From Bettongia penicillata ogilbyi (Eukaryota > Chordata > Mammalia > Diprotodontia > Potoroidae): DNA of 64,000 nt. The stretch covers positions 6,030,373-6,094,372 of the forward strand of contig JAJHZJ010000061.1 in assembly GCA_023548195.1 (NCBI GenBank). Reading direction: 5' to 3'. Positions 1 through 12,056 of this stretch are shown in pieces. The number at the start of each line of letters is the position of its first letter. Position 1 is the first letter of the stretch. The notes beneath the pieces are model-generated. The model did not search any database and was not told the DNA's origin. It saw only the letters and a list, made by a program, of their open reading frames with translations. The position numbers were made by a program, and so were the translations under genes.

Positions 1-251
1 ACAAACACAGGAGGACCTGCTGTACAGGTTCTTAGATCTGCTTTTCTAAAAGGAAAGGCAACTTTTGAGGGGTCAACAGTCACTTTAATCAAGCATGTAT
101 ATCATTCACTTAGTTCAGGGGGAAAAGTCAGTATCCTGAACTTCAGAGAAAATGCAAACAGAGAAATAAAGACCAACAGACAGGGCTTCCAACTATCCGA
201 TCATAAGCAATACATACATCACAGAGCAACAGACAGATCCAACTGTCTATT

Positions 252-302
252 TTATATATATATATACATGTATATTTATATATACATGTATATATATATA
301 TA

Positions 303-352
<50 letters not shown>
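252..352. repeat. (TA)n-rich microsatellite
   Basis: An alternating TA tract with short interruptions (TACATG, AATGTG). Confidence 0.95.
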
Positions 353-355
<3 letters not shown>

Positions 356-1139
356 CATAGTTGCAAGAGAGAGGAGCAGTACCATCTGGGTTTTCAAAGG
401 GAGGGATGCACTCCTCAGTGACTGCTCAGAGTTTCATCTGGCCAAAAAAACACTTCCAATGAGTAAGCCCCTCAAAAAAACTTCACCTCAGAGTATATAT
501 ACACTTTTCAGAACCAGAGAGCATCACAATCCTTGAGAACCACTGCAGGCCCATTAATGGGCGGGGAAGATCTTTAACTCTCATGAAGATAATTAGCATA
601 ATTAATATTACACCCTACCATGCTGTATTCTTCATATTCCTCATTTCTTTTGATGCAGCAGTAGCTGAAATGAATTTAAGTACATAATATGTGTCTTCTG
701 TCTGAGCACTAGCCCAGCAAAAGATGGAGAGACTTATTATCAGAATATGGGCCACCAGGTGATCAGTTACTTTGACTGCAATGGATCATGAAATGGACAA
801 AACTAAATGGCTTTCACTCCTCTGTAGCTCCCTACTATTTTTGCAGTGAAGATGACAGAGAAGTAGAAAATGAGACAAAAACTTACAGAATCATGCATTA
901 AATATTGAAACTATTATTGTGTAATCTTTGTCTGAGCAGCAATGATTTTATATCCTACTAGAGGAACTGAACCGTATTCCTATCAATATTTTCACTGTAA
1001 ATAAAATCAGAACACAAAAGAAAAAGTTTCGTCTAATTGGAATGTTGGCTTCTCAGAGGGATGAATAAAGGAATTGGGAGAGTTCTTTTTGCTGAAAACC
1101 CAAAGAGAAAAAGAATCTCCTCATATTAAAATGCACATT
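353..1139. other. No gene or clear repeat seen
   Basis: Ordinary AT-rich sequence; short open frames only. Confidence 0.6.
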
Positions 1140-1320
1140 GGACAGGATCAGAAGACCTCAGTTTGAGTTCAGCTTCCAAAACTACTGATCTGTGTGACTG
1201 CAAGAAATCACTTAATGTCCTGAGATTCATTTTTCTCACCTGTAAAATGGAGATATGACCTACCTAGGGCTATTGTGAGGAAAGCGCTTTTTGTAAATCT
1301 TATGTAGACATAGCCAGTTT
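1140..1320 (+). mobile_element. MIR SINE fragment
   Basis: GATCTGTGTGACTGCAAGAAATC, TTTTTCTCACCTGTAAAATGG and GGGCTATTGTGAGGAAAGC follow MIR order. Confidence 0.7.
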
Positions 1321-1552
1321 GTGTTTGAAATGCTAAGGCATTTCTTGGGATATCCAGTCATCATGATTTCTAGGGCTCACAATAAACATAAAAAAACAGA
1401 CTACCATGAACATGACTGCAATTTATGTACTAACATTCAATGTAAAAGGTGAAGAATTGGAACTCTATGAAAAAACTGAGAGGTCCGCTAAGTAAAAATA
1501 TACATTAATACTTGATGATTTCCATATGAAAGTGACCACAGGGGAAGACAGT

Positions 1553-1761
1553 AAAATAATAACAATAGCTAACATTTATATAGCACTTACCATGTGGCAG
1601 GCACTGTGCTAAGTGCATTACAGTTATCGCATTTCATCCTCACAACAACCCTGTGACTATTATCATTCCCATTTTGCATGTGAAGAAACTGATGCATACA
1701 GAGGTTAATTGTCCAGGGTCACACAACTAGTCAGTATCTGTGGCTGGATTTAAACTCAGGT
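1553..1761 (-). mobile_element. MIR SINE fragment, reverse
   Basis: TTTATATAGCACTTACCATG, GGCAGGCACTGTGCTAAGTG, CATTTCATCCTCACAACAACC, GTGAAGAAACTGATGC and CAGGGTCACACAACTAG give the reverse MIR order. Confidence 0.8.
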
Positions 1762-1965
1762 CTTCCTGATGCTTACTAGCCGTGTGATGCTAGGCAAATC
1801 ACTTAACCCTAATTATCTCAGTTTTCACATCTGTCAATTAGCTGGAGAAGGAAATGACAAACTGCTCCAATATCATTGCCTAGAAAAGTGCAAATGGGGT
1901 CACGAAGAATTGGACACAACTGAAAAACTCCTGAACAACAACTTCCTGACTCCAGGTCTGGTCCT
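1762..1965 (+). mobile_element. Marsupial SINE (RTE-tailed family)
   Basis: CTAGCCGTGTGATGCTAGGC ... GCTGGAGAAGGAAATGACAAACTG ... AATGGGGTCACGAAGAATTGG ACACAACTGAAAA. It abuts an older MIR on its left. Confidence 0.8.
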
Positions 1966-3664
1966 CTTATCCTCTGCTTCCAAAATATGATGAAAAATAT
2001 TGTCAAGAATAAAGGAAGACAAATGTTTTAGGCTCTTCAGAAGTTAAGGCCTATGTATAATGGATACTTTCTTCAAGAAATTTTTTTTTAAAGTAGCAAG
2101 CACTGAATGATATCAAAAAATAAAATTCTAGCTCTAGGTGAAAACATGGAAGTCACTGTAGACTCAGCTGTCCACATGCAACTGATTAGAGCAAAAGTCC
2201 AAGCAAGTAATACATTAGAAGAAAGGATAAAAATAAGGAACAATTATAGTAACTTCAACCTATGTTCCTTTTTAAAAGTTTGTACCATTAGCTCATTAAT
2301 ATAGGAAGTGGGCAAAAGTAAAGATATTGACTCTGTCATCATTTCTTAAAGAATTTTTTATCATGATCTGTGATTTCACTGGTATAGGGAATTCTCAGTG
2401 TGGCAACCCTCTCTACTAAAGTAAGTAGGTACCTTGTGCAACTTATAGTCTTAGAGAATAGTTTTGGGGCACTGAATGGTTAATTAAGTAACTTGTCCAT
2501 ATAGCCCAAAGAGTCCAGAAATCATTTGGGAATTTGCCAAGCTTAGGGACCAAAAGGCTGCAGCAGAACCACTACTTTCATATTAAAAAACATGCAAATC
2601 ATTCCAGAGGAGGAGGATAAGACTAAGCAGGATTGCCCCAAAAAACAATGAAAAACAGTTGAGAAGAAAATGAACCTGCCGAAAGTTTTTGGTGAGATCC
2701 AGTTAAGACTAATCATCTTATGATCTTTCATTTATAAAACTGGAAGGAAGATAACAAACAATTTTGAAGTGGAACAGATCTGCCAGTGTTTTTATAGTGA
2801 ACTGTTTTCATTTGCAATATAGAAGAACTACGACATTTAAATTCTGCCACTTCAGTACCAAATAAACTATCTGAGGAACTTTAAAACATGAAGCTGGGAA
2901 AAGGGACCAAACTTGATCAAATACATACGAAAGAAATCTATCCTGTAGGTGACAACTTTAAACAGGTAATAAAGAGCAGGAAGTGACAATTTTAAAAGGA
3001 CTCGGGGCAATTGTCAAAAAAGAAGGAAAAATTACAAGAGAATGGCAAAGATAGTAAATGATTCTTTTACTCCCTCCTCAAAAATAGCCAATATCCTTTA
3101 CTCTTGAAAGTAACAAATGCTAACTTTCTGTCTTTTTCATATTATGAAAAACTTTGTCAAATCAAAACTTCTCTAAAATCTAGGTAAATTATACTTAGCA
3201 GATTCCCTAGTTGCACCATTTTAATAATTGATAGCAATTACTGACCTGTATACCTGCTTTTGTATAGCTATTAAATATGGAGATCCATTTTTATATGCTT
3301 GATGAAAAAATGAGAAAGGTACAAGCAAGTTTTCACAGATGAATTTCTTTAAAAGACTACACTTCTACATACTTATACATCTGAGTGACAAGTCTAGAAA
3401 ATATTAACTTATTTCTGTTGTGCATTTTTTTAAGCAGCTGATTTAGTAGAACAAAATTCAATTTTGAGGGTAATTTTCAAAGTATTCCAGATACGCAAAT
3501 TAAAATTTAAGGAGACTCGGACAAATGTGGCCATAGAGATACTTTTGTTCAGTAATCCATAAGTATTGATATCAAACAAGGTTTGAAGGAAATATGTGCT
3601 CATGTGAGGTGTGTACTATTATCATAAAAGATGAAGTAAGGCGATAAAAAAAGGAAAAACAAAA
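1966..3664. other. No gene or clear repeat seen
   Basis: AT-rich intergenic sequence with small chance frames and no recognised family. Confidence 0.6.
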
Positions 3665-3840
3665 ACTGAATTTGAAGTTAGAAGAACTGGTCTTCAATCC
3701 CAGCTCTGTTCCTGCTTATCTGACATTGGACAAATCCTTTTCCATTTCTATTCTCAGTTTTCTTTTTTGAAGAAAGGAGAGATTGGACTGGGTATTTTCT
3801 GAGGTCCCTTCTAGCTTTAAATCTTATCATTTACAATCCT
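3665..3840 (+). mobile_element. MIR SINE fragment
   Basis: AGAACTGGTCTTCAATCCCAG, TCTGACATTGGACAAATCC and GGTCCCTTCTAGCTTTAAATC are in MIR order. Confidence 0.65.
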
Positions 3841-3902
3841 ACACACAATCCAAACAAAGAAAGGTTCCTTATTGAGGGCCCTCTCAATTCTCCTATTACA
3901 TG

Positions 3903-4141
3903 TAACGTTGTTATGCAGTCATGTCTGACTCTGCATGACCCCTTTTGGAGTTTTCTTGGCAAAGATACTCGTTTGCCATTTCCTTCTCCAGCTCATTTTA
4001 TGGATGAGGAAACTGAGGCAAACAGGGTGAAGTGACTTGCCCAGGGTCACATAACTAGTAATTGCCTGAGGCTGAATTTGAACTCAGGTCTTCCTGACTC
4101 GAAGTCCTGTGCTCAATTCACTGTGCCACCTAGCTGCCCAA
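3903..4141 (-). mobile_element. Marsupial SINE (RTE-tailed family), reverse
   Basis: GTTGTTATGCAGTCATGTCTG ... TGGAGTTTTCTTGGCAAAGATAC ... GATGAGGAAACTGAGGCAAAC ... CCAGGGTCACATAACTAG ... GTGCCACCTAGCTGCCC is the reverse complement of this SINE family, nearly full length. Confidence 0.88.
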
Positions 4142-4444
4142 CATGACATTGTGCAAATTGTAAACTACAAAGCCTGCTCTTTGAAATCTGTAGCGATGAG
4201 AGAGATTAGCCTAAACCTGAAAAAACAAAATGAATAAAAAAATGAACATTGTAGCTAGATGGGCCACTCATAATCATCAACATATATATATATATCACAG
4301 AAGCTATAGCTGGATTGTGAATCAAACAGCAGAATATATTAGGCAGAATGGCATTTGAGACACTTCAATGTTCTCTCAATGAACCTAGCTTGCTGCAACA
4401 AAAGTTCATGTTATAAATGCCAATATTCTTGTGGTGATATTGTA

Positions 4445-4690
4445 TCAGTCACTAAGTATTATTATGTGCCTAATATGTGTCCCAGGCATGGTACTAAGCT
4501 CTAGGGATACAAAGAAAGGCAAAAGACAGTCTCCGTTCTCAAGGAGCTCATGGTCTACTTTATAAGACAATATACAAATAACTATGTACAAACAAGCTAT
4601 GAAAAGGCTAAATTGGAGACAGTCAACAGAAGGAAAATACCAACCAACATTAAGGAGGATCAGGACTAAGCATGTCATGAACAAGCATTC
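4445..4690 (-). mobile_element. MIR-related repeat, reverse
   Basis: TATTATGTGCCTAATATGTG, CTCTAGGGATACAAAGAAAGG CAAAAGACAG and CAAGGAGCTCATGGTC. The same repeat recurs at 35915-36010, 41180-41300 and 57500-57600. Confidence 0.65.
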
Positions 4691-4879
4691 TACAACATTT
4701 AAACAATGATGTGTATTCAAGAAATTGTGTAACATTGTTGAGGAAATGAATGCCTGGAAAAGGAAACTGACCAGCCATGCACTGAAAATAAGAAGTAACA
4801 GATACATAAACAAAATGGTACATTGATACACTCTTAAGCATTAAAAAGTGTCTAGCATGTTGCTGGGATCCTCTGATGC

Positions 4880-5060
4880 ATTTATGTGTTACTCACACAA
4901 GTTCTTACTGAGTTTATTGACTAGAAACTGACAATAGACAAGCAATGTGAAGAGACAGTGAGAATGCGGCTTTATTCACTAAGAATGAGACACACTCAAC
5001 CAGCAAGTGGATGAGAATGTTATCTCTTACAAATTAACTACTCATATGCTGATATAGATA
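4880..5060 (-). mobile_element. Possible LTR (R/U5-like) fragment, reverse
   Basis: The stretch GGCTTTATTCACTAAGAATG, AGACACACTCAACCAGCAAG and TGGATGAGAATG resembles 9135-9163 joined to 17830-17870. Its complement carries GTGAATAAAGCC, a poly(A)-signal-like position. No provirus genes were identified. Assignment as an old endogenous LTR is tentative. Confidence 0.35.
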
Positions 5061-8000
5061 TAGAAGGACCTCTGTGGATTTATCTATCCATCAATCTGTC
5101 TGTCTGTTGGGGTCATACATAGAAAACAGTAAGTTAGAAATTAGTTATGTCAGTACTTTAAGAATTCACTCTTAACATTTACCTTTTTCACCTAGATTAA
5201 ACTTATTCTTGGGCCATCTAACCCAAGTAAGATTCTCAATATAGTAAGTCAGTTGTTTGTATAGCAAAATTAGCAATTTAGGTCAAAGAGGACTATGGTG
5301 ATTATGAAACAAAAACATGTGGCTGACATATTATAAAACCCAGGATATTCTCTTAAAAAATAAGTAGTAGATATCAGTCAATTGTACCTCAATAAATCTA
5401 AGAAGAAAATACCTATACACACATATAACAGCTTGAACAAAACTTCTTAGCAAGAATGAAGACTCGCAATAATTTCCAAAATCCAGTCTTTCCCTACTCA
5501 GCTCCCAGAACTATTGTTTTGACCAGTAGTGACTATTTATCAAAATTATCCACATTCAGATGTGGGAACCTGGAGTACAAGTGTAGCCTTTTTATGGGAT
5601 CTAAGGTGCTCCCAGACATAGACTGAGACATTATTAACAGTAATTGTGCAAGGAACTGGATTTAAACTTCTAATTTGTGTCTTAAATCTGACACCTAGCT
5701 ACCTTTCCAAAAACAGGACATTCTAAGAGATGATGGACAATAAACATAACTCTATAATCAGGAGAACAAAAAATTAAAAAGAATACATCTTAATGTACAT
5801 TTAGATAATAGGTTTCTCGTTCCATTTTCTTGAGTTTAGCTGTGTATTTCATGAAGTTGTGTGCTTCTTGTAAATTCTGTCAAAGAAGTCTGTCCTAGAC
5901 TACCTTCTACAAACTATCCAGCTTGATCTCCTTACATTGGGATGGACCTTTCTACCTTGTTTCTAAGGCAGACTAACATTAGGTATTTCTTCCAGTAGAT
6001 CCACTTTCCAGGTTCCAAGGTATGCAATGCCACTTGTGAATATTTAAGTCCACTAATGATAAGAATTATTATAAATTAGTAGAGCCTTACAAAAATTAAT
6101 TACATTGGCCTTCTAGTAATTAGTTCATGTGGTGAAATCCAGTGCAAACTTTATGGAGTCAACCTTATAAATATCAGTACTATAGGAAGAATATCCAATT
6201 GGGATACCTTTAATACATCTGAAATTTTTAGAGAGTTCCAATTTTCACATACCACTTGTTTTTTTCTATCTTACCCAAGACCTGTGCATGATATGAACAA
6301 TGATAGAAGAATCTTGAAGAAGATTCTTGATGATTTGACCTGTAAAATATGTCATTCTGTTTCTTGATATCGTCAGACATACCACAAGCAGTAAGACCTG
6401 ATTTCAAATTTGACCTCAGATACTTATTAGCTTTGTGATCCTAGGAAAGTCACCTAACCCTATTTGCCTCAGTTTTCTCATCTGTAAAATGAGTTGGAGA
6501 AGGAAATGGCAAGCCACTCTCGTATCTTTGCCAAGAAAACCTCAAATGGGGTTATAAAGAATCAGACATGACTTAAATGACTGAACACTTCTTAAGTACA
6601 TAACAAAACCTCTTGAAAATTTTTTTTTCTCCTAGTTTGATACATCCTGATTCAAAAACTGACCATTAGAAATTAAGAAAATTATCACTTTCTGGGATTT
6701 TACACATAAAGTGAATGCATGATAGTTTACTTGATACCCAGAAAGATACTGGCTACTGTTATCCTGGATATGTTAAGGATTCTATATCAAACCCTAGGTT
6801 AGAAAAGAGAATCTATTAAATTGGGGTCTGTTGATACTAAGGTGGCTCAGAGCTGTAACTTGAACATATATTACTCTGGGTTCAATTTATCCTGTAGTTT
6901 TCATAGATTTCATGATCGGTACTCAGATAATTCATCATATAAATCACTTCTACTCTATAAGTAAACTTTTATGTAATCCTTCCTTTGTGTTTGTGTTGAA
7001 GGAGGAAGTCTTAATTCCTCTGTAAACCAATTTACTATTTTAGAATTTACAGTGTTCTCATCATTCACATGTATTCTTATAGTTTTTTCTTAGAGATGGT
7101 AAGATTTTATGACTTCCAAGGCTGACATTCTAGAGGACTTGTACTCAAAAAATTTCCCAGATAATGATATTTTCCAAAGTCTTTTGTACTTTTTCCAAAT
7201 ACTAAGTAATTATCATTAATATTTTAGAGCAAAATATACTCATTTTGAATGCTTAATACAGTTTTAAACCATAAGGACACCATCCTATAGGTGTCTCAAA
7301 TAAGTGATAGGTCAAATTCATAATTTCACAGAATTCATATCAAAAGAGGAGATAATCTTTCAGTCATACAAATCTGTTACACTACAGGTATTATGCCATA
7401 AATTAATATCACTTTTATATAATAGTTTCCCCAAATCTCAATACAAAAATTATAAGCATAATACTAACATAGAACAATGTCATGGATTTAAAAGATAGAG
7501 ATAGTACCCTAATAAAATTAAATGAATCTCTGAATTATCTTACATGAAAAAAAATTTCATTTGCCTACTAATTTTGGAATTCCACACTAGCATTCAGTGA
7601 CCAGTATAGAGTAGGTATCTCTTTTGCTCTTATAATTACATAGGTGGCACCGATAGTTACCACTCAGTGCAAAAATCAATTATGTTAAGAATAACAATTT
7701 ATTTGTTCAAGTTATTTATACTAATTACCGATCTAGGCCAGTTAAGCTGCATTCTTAAACATTTCTGTTTCTAAGGATGTCCCTAAATTCTTAGTTTCCC
7801 TTATATTTGGCAGAGGGTCAGTTTTGATTAGAGCCTTGCTGAAGGGTGGGGCTACCATAACATCTGACCTTTGCATGTGCTACTCTTCCTGACTTTGACT
7901 CTCTATCCCTTTTTCCATTTTTCTCTTTCCATCTCACCAATTTTGACAAAAGTCATCACCAAGAGGATTTGAGAGAAGAATTTTTCTTGTTACCCTGAGA

Positions 8001-8599
8001 TGTGGTAGCAGAGAGATATTGTATCATTCTGTAAGGGAATGAGATACTACCTCAGGAATGCCTATGTCTCCAGAGAGGGGCAAATGGAAAGGAGTTCTTC
8101 CAGAGTCTATTCTTAATATCCTCTATTAAGGGGACAGAAAGATCTTGAAGAGGAATCAAGAGAAAGAATCAAAGCTGAAGAGGGACTTAAAGTCAGGGAA
8201 GATGAGAAACCAGTTGAGGGTTGAAGAAAAAGAACAAAAGGCACACTAGATGCTGAAGGAAGTAGTTGTGGTAAAGGAAATTAGAACTCATCATATAGGG
8301 AAGTTTCATAAGGAGGTATTTTTTTTCTTTTCAAGAAGAATATTTTTTTTTACAATTTAACAAGCTTTTGCACTTTAGGGTTCACCCAAATAAAACAGTA
8401 ACTTATTTGTTTCAGGAATTGAATCTCTATTTTACCCTTTAGAATTTTTAAAATTTCATGATTGAAAGTATCACATAGTAGCCAAACCATTTAATAGAAA
8501 AGGTAAAGATTGGTCATTTAGATGGACAGAGTTAAATGAGTACAGATTTGGGCAGACATCATTCCTGGAATTTTTTCCCAATTAGATCCCATAATGGCC
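5061..8599. other. Unassigned AT-rich intergenic stretch (SINE at 6377-6595)
   Basis: Apart from the SINE nothing is identifiable. It lies between two LTR-like fragments of the same orientation, so part of it could be a decayed internal retroviral region, but I see no pol motif to support that. Confidence 0.5.
6377..6595 (+). mobile_element. Marsupial SINE (RTE-tailed family)
   Basis: GTGATCCTAGGAAAGTCACC, TTTTCTCATCTGTAAAATGAG, TGGAGAAGGAAATGGCAAGCC, GCCAAGAAAACCTCAAATGGG and CAGACATGACTTAAATGACTG are all in order. Confidence 0.85.
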
Positions 8600-8800
8600 A
8601 CTGACTACTCAAATGGATATTGAGATTTATATCAGATTTATGACTAAGGGATTAAGATTGACCCTGACCACTTGAGACTTACGTCATGTTTGTATTCCTA
8701 ATAAAGGTTGACTACTGACCACTCAGAGATGGAGATAGAGAGATAGATATTAGATAGATATTCAAGATTTATGTCAAATTTACATCCACACCAGAAGTTT
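8600..8800. repeat. Degenerate tandem repeat, units of roughly 60-80 bp
   Basis: CTGACTACTCAAATGG, CTGACCACTTGAGAC and CTGACCACTCAGAGATGG are each followed by (A/C)GTCA-ATTTA-type text (TATATCAGATTTATG, TTACGTCATGTTTG, TTATGTCAAATTTAC). Confidence 0.5.
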
Positions 8801-8999
8801 AAGAAAGGGCTAAGAGACACAGTATTAGACAGATAATATCAAAAGACAAAAGTAGAAAGTACACAAAATACTAACCTGTCTCTATGAGTCAAAATTTAGA
8901 TCACAAAAGTGCTAGTCTACAACTTCATCAGCTCTCCTCTTTCCCCTTCTCCAGCAGGCTCCAAATAGGTGAATTCACCTGATACATGCTGAAAAGTTG

Positions 9000-9163
9000 C
9001 CAAAGTTGCAGATCTGGGAGAGTATGAACTATTGCAGTACCATCTCAGGTGCCAAAGTTGTCACATGACTCCTTATTTTTGTTGACTAGCCAAAACCAAT
9101 AGACCATCAATGAGCCAGAGAAAGGGAACCTGTAACTTTATTCATTCAGAGTGAGACAAACTC
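9000..9163 (-). mobile_element. Possible LTR fragment, reverse, interrupted by host L1
   Basis: AACTTTATTCATTCAGAGTG and AGACAAACTC continue at 17830 as ACCAGCAAATGGATGGGAATG, parallel to 4975-5030. The L1 nest inserted here duplicated AGAGTGAGACAAACTC. Confidence 0.4.
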
Positions 9164-9959
9164 TGAGGATGGCAGATTGGAGGCAACCCAGCTAAAACTC
9201 TCTCAACATTCCACTCCAAACAACTAAAATTATGTCTCAAATCAAATTTTGGAGCAGCAGAGCCAACAAAAGGTCAGGGTAAGACATTTTTTTCAAGTCC
9301 TAGACAAGTTAGGATGTAAGTAAGAAAAGTTTATGACTATGGGGTGGAAGCCTATCTAGAGCCTACAAATACCTCAGCAGAAATAGCAGCTGCAGCAGTG
9401 ATAGGAGCCCTTAGTTCAGAGGTGGTAAGGGAGTTGCACAACTCGTGAAAAAGAGATTATAGGGGACCCTTTGCTGTCACTGGGCACAGATAGCACTAAT
9501 TGGTATCTCTTGCCCATTAATGCAGCTCTGGGTCATACTTCCACTGCAGAAAAAAGCACTGGGGGTCAGTTACAAGGGAGCAGATGCCCTGGTTGCAGTT
9601 CCAAGGCAAAGAAAGCACTAGCACTTATGGTTACAGGATATCAGGGGACCTTCCTGAGTAAAAATCAGGATACAGACTATGAGAACATTGATCATATCTC
9701 TCCCCCTTTGGAAAAACCAAAAACTTGCAGACCCCCAGAACTAGCTCTGAAAACAGCAGCATGAAAAAAGCCTGAAACATGAGACAGTGCTTCCTCACCC
9801 CAAGGTGAGCAGAGTCCAACTTTAACATAAAATGCAAAGTCAAAAAATAGGTTGGAAAAATGAACAAACAGAAAAAAATGACCATAAAAAGCTACAATTG
9901 TGACAGGGAATACCAAAATACAAACTCAGAAAAAGACAGTAGTGTGAAAACAAATACAC

Positions 9960-10745
9960 CAAAACCTCAAAGAAAAATGTTAATTGGATCCAAGACCAAT
10001 AAGAATTTCTGGAAGAGTTAGAGAAAAAGATGAATGGTAGAGGAAAAATGGGGGGGAGGAAATGAGTGATGCAAGAAAACTATGAAAAGAGAATTAACAG
10101 CTTGGTAAAAGAGGCATAAAAAATACTGAAGAAAAGAAATCCTAAAAAAACAGAACTAGCCAGATGGAAAGAACCTTTTTTTTATTTTTTATTTTTTTTA
10201 CAAAAATCACAGTGAAGAAAATAATACCTTAAAAATTAGAATTGGGCAAGTGAAAACAAATAACTCCATGAGACATCAAGAAACAATCAAACAAATTCAA
10301 AAGAATGAAAGAATAGAAGAAAATGTGAAATATCCCATCAGAAAAGCAATTGACCTGGAAAAGAGTTCCAGGAGAGAAGATTTAAGAGATATTGGACTAC
10401 CTACAAGCCATGATTAAAGAAAAAGACCAGACATCATATTTCAAGAAATTATCAAGGAAAACCGCCTTTATATGCTAGATTCAGGGAGTAAAATAGAAAT
10501 TAAAAGATCCTACTGAGTACCTCCTTAAAGCAATCCCAAAATGTAAACTCTAAGGAATATTACAGTCAAATTCCAGAGTTCCCAGGTCAAAGAAAAAATA
10601 CTTCAAGCAGACAAAAAGAAACAATTCAAATACTGGGCATACTTCTTCAGGGAAAAAATGGATAGGAAATAGAGAGTACTTTCAAGAATTCTTGATAAAA
10701 AGACCAGAGCTAATTAGAAAATTTGACATTCAAACATGGACCCAA
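9960..10745 (+). pseudogene. Decayed L1 ORF1 of the host element
   Basis: Recognised by collinearity with the better ORF1 copies at 12057 and 63146. It shows A-rich heptad-repeat coding sequence, a recognisable AIDLEKSSRREDLRDIGL-type RNA-binding start at about 10345, and the C-terminal sequence ending near ATTCAAACATGGACCC. Many stops and indels break it, and no long frame remains. It would have encoded the coiled-coil, nucleic-acid-binding ORF1 protein of L1. Confidence 0.7.
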
Positions 10746-11060
10746 AAGAACTTTCCTATATGGGAGGATGATACATATAACTCCAAAGAACTTTATCATT
10801 ATTGGGATAGTTTAAAAAAGTTTACATAGACTGAGGATGTGGATGTGAGGTGATTAAGTTAGAATGATTTCCAGAATAAATGAAGGGGTGAGAAAGAGGG
10901 ATGCACTGGGAGAAAGGGAAAGGGAGAAGTATAATGGAGAGAATTCTCACATAAAAGAGGTGTGCAAGAAAGAGCTTTTTATAGTGGAGGAGAAAATGGA
11001 GGTGGTAGTGTTGGGCAGTGCTTGAACCTCATTCTCATTGGAATTTATTCTAAAAGGTAA

Positions 11061-11062
<2 letters not shown>

Positions 11063-11117
<55 letters not shown>

Positions 11118-11155
11118 TACATACATATATATACACATATACACACACACACACA
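11063..11155. repeat. (TA)n(CA)n microsatellite in the host L1 spacer
   Basis: A TA run passes into CACACA and TACATA runs between ORF1 and the ORF2 start of the host L1. Confidence 0.95.
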
Positions 11156-11399
11156 TCATTATGTATAGAAATGTAACTTACCCAATAAGGAAATAGGAGG
11201 GGAAGTAGATAAGAGAAAAGAAGAGGGAAGAAAAAAGGGAGGACAGAATTAAGAAGGCAATGGTTAGAAGCAAAATACACTTTTGAGGAGGGACAGGATA
11301 AAAACTGAGAAAGAAGAAGCAGCAGAAGAAAATAGGATTCAGGGAAATACAAAGTTAGTAATCATAACTGTATATGAATGGGATGAAATGACTCATAAA

Positions 11400-12056
11400 G
11401 AGGGGGAGGAGCCAAGATGGTGGAGTAGAAAGATTCACATATGCTAGCTCCGAACCCACAGCCCATAAATTACCTGTAAAAAGAACTCCCAACAAATTCT
11501 GGAGCAGTGGAAGCTGTGCAGCAATGGAGTAGAGGAGATTTCTGTTCCAGAGAGTCCTGAAAAACTGACCCCAAAGGTCCGTCATGCACCGAACCCGGAG
11601 CATAGCCCAGCCCTGCCTTGGCCACATGGCACCAAGAGGAGCAGATCAGAGCAGGCTTCAAGGATGGAATCTCCTGCGGGCACAAAGGTCCCTCAACCCA
11701 CAGGTGCTACAGTTCAGTGAGAGAGACTTCTGGGCTGGCTGAGAGGGGAGTGGAGTGTCTCCATAACTTAGGCCCCCTCAGGAGGAAGCAGCAGGGGAAG
11801 CAGAGGACAGGGGCTCCCAAAGCAGACAGGAGTTCAGATCCATTGTTGAAGGTCTCCATATAAACCCCTTGAGGGAACTGAGCCCTGTGACGTGGCCCTG
11901 CCCGCCCTGAGAAACTGAACTTAATCCTACTGAATACCAGCCCCGCCCCCCGCTGAAAGCCCTGAGGATGGGAAGCAGCATTTGAATCTCAGACCCCAAG
12001 CACTAGTGAGGCGGGGGTGGAGAGGAATCTCAGAAGCCAAGTAACTGTCTGGGAAA
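11400..12056 (+). promoter_or_regulatory. L1/HAL1 5' UTR with YY1-like start
   Basis: A relatively GC-rich 657-bp leader precedes ORF1. The first bases contain CAAGATGGTGG (11413-11423), matching the position and core of the YY1 site at the start of other mammalian L1 promoters, with one change (GGTGG for GGCGG). It has a single copy (11549-11590) of the 42-bp unit that is triplicated in the element starting near 62393. Promoter activity is inferred from homology. Confidence 0.6.

Noticed and set aside
4445..4831. 128-codon minus-strand frame, hydrophobic
   Set aside because: It overlaps a MIR-related repeat and resembles AT-rich translation. There is no membrane-protein family match that I recognise.
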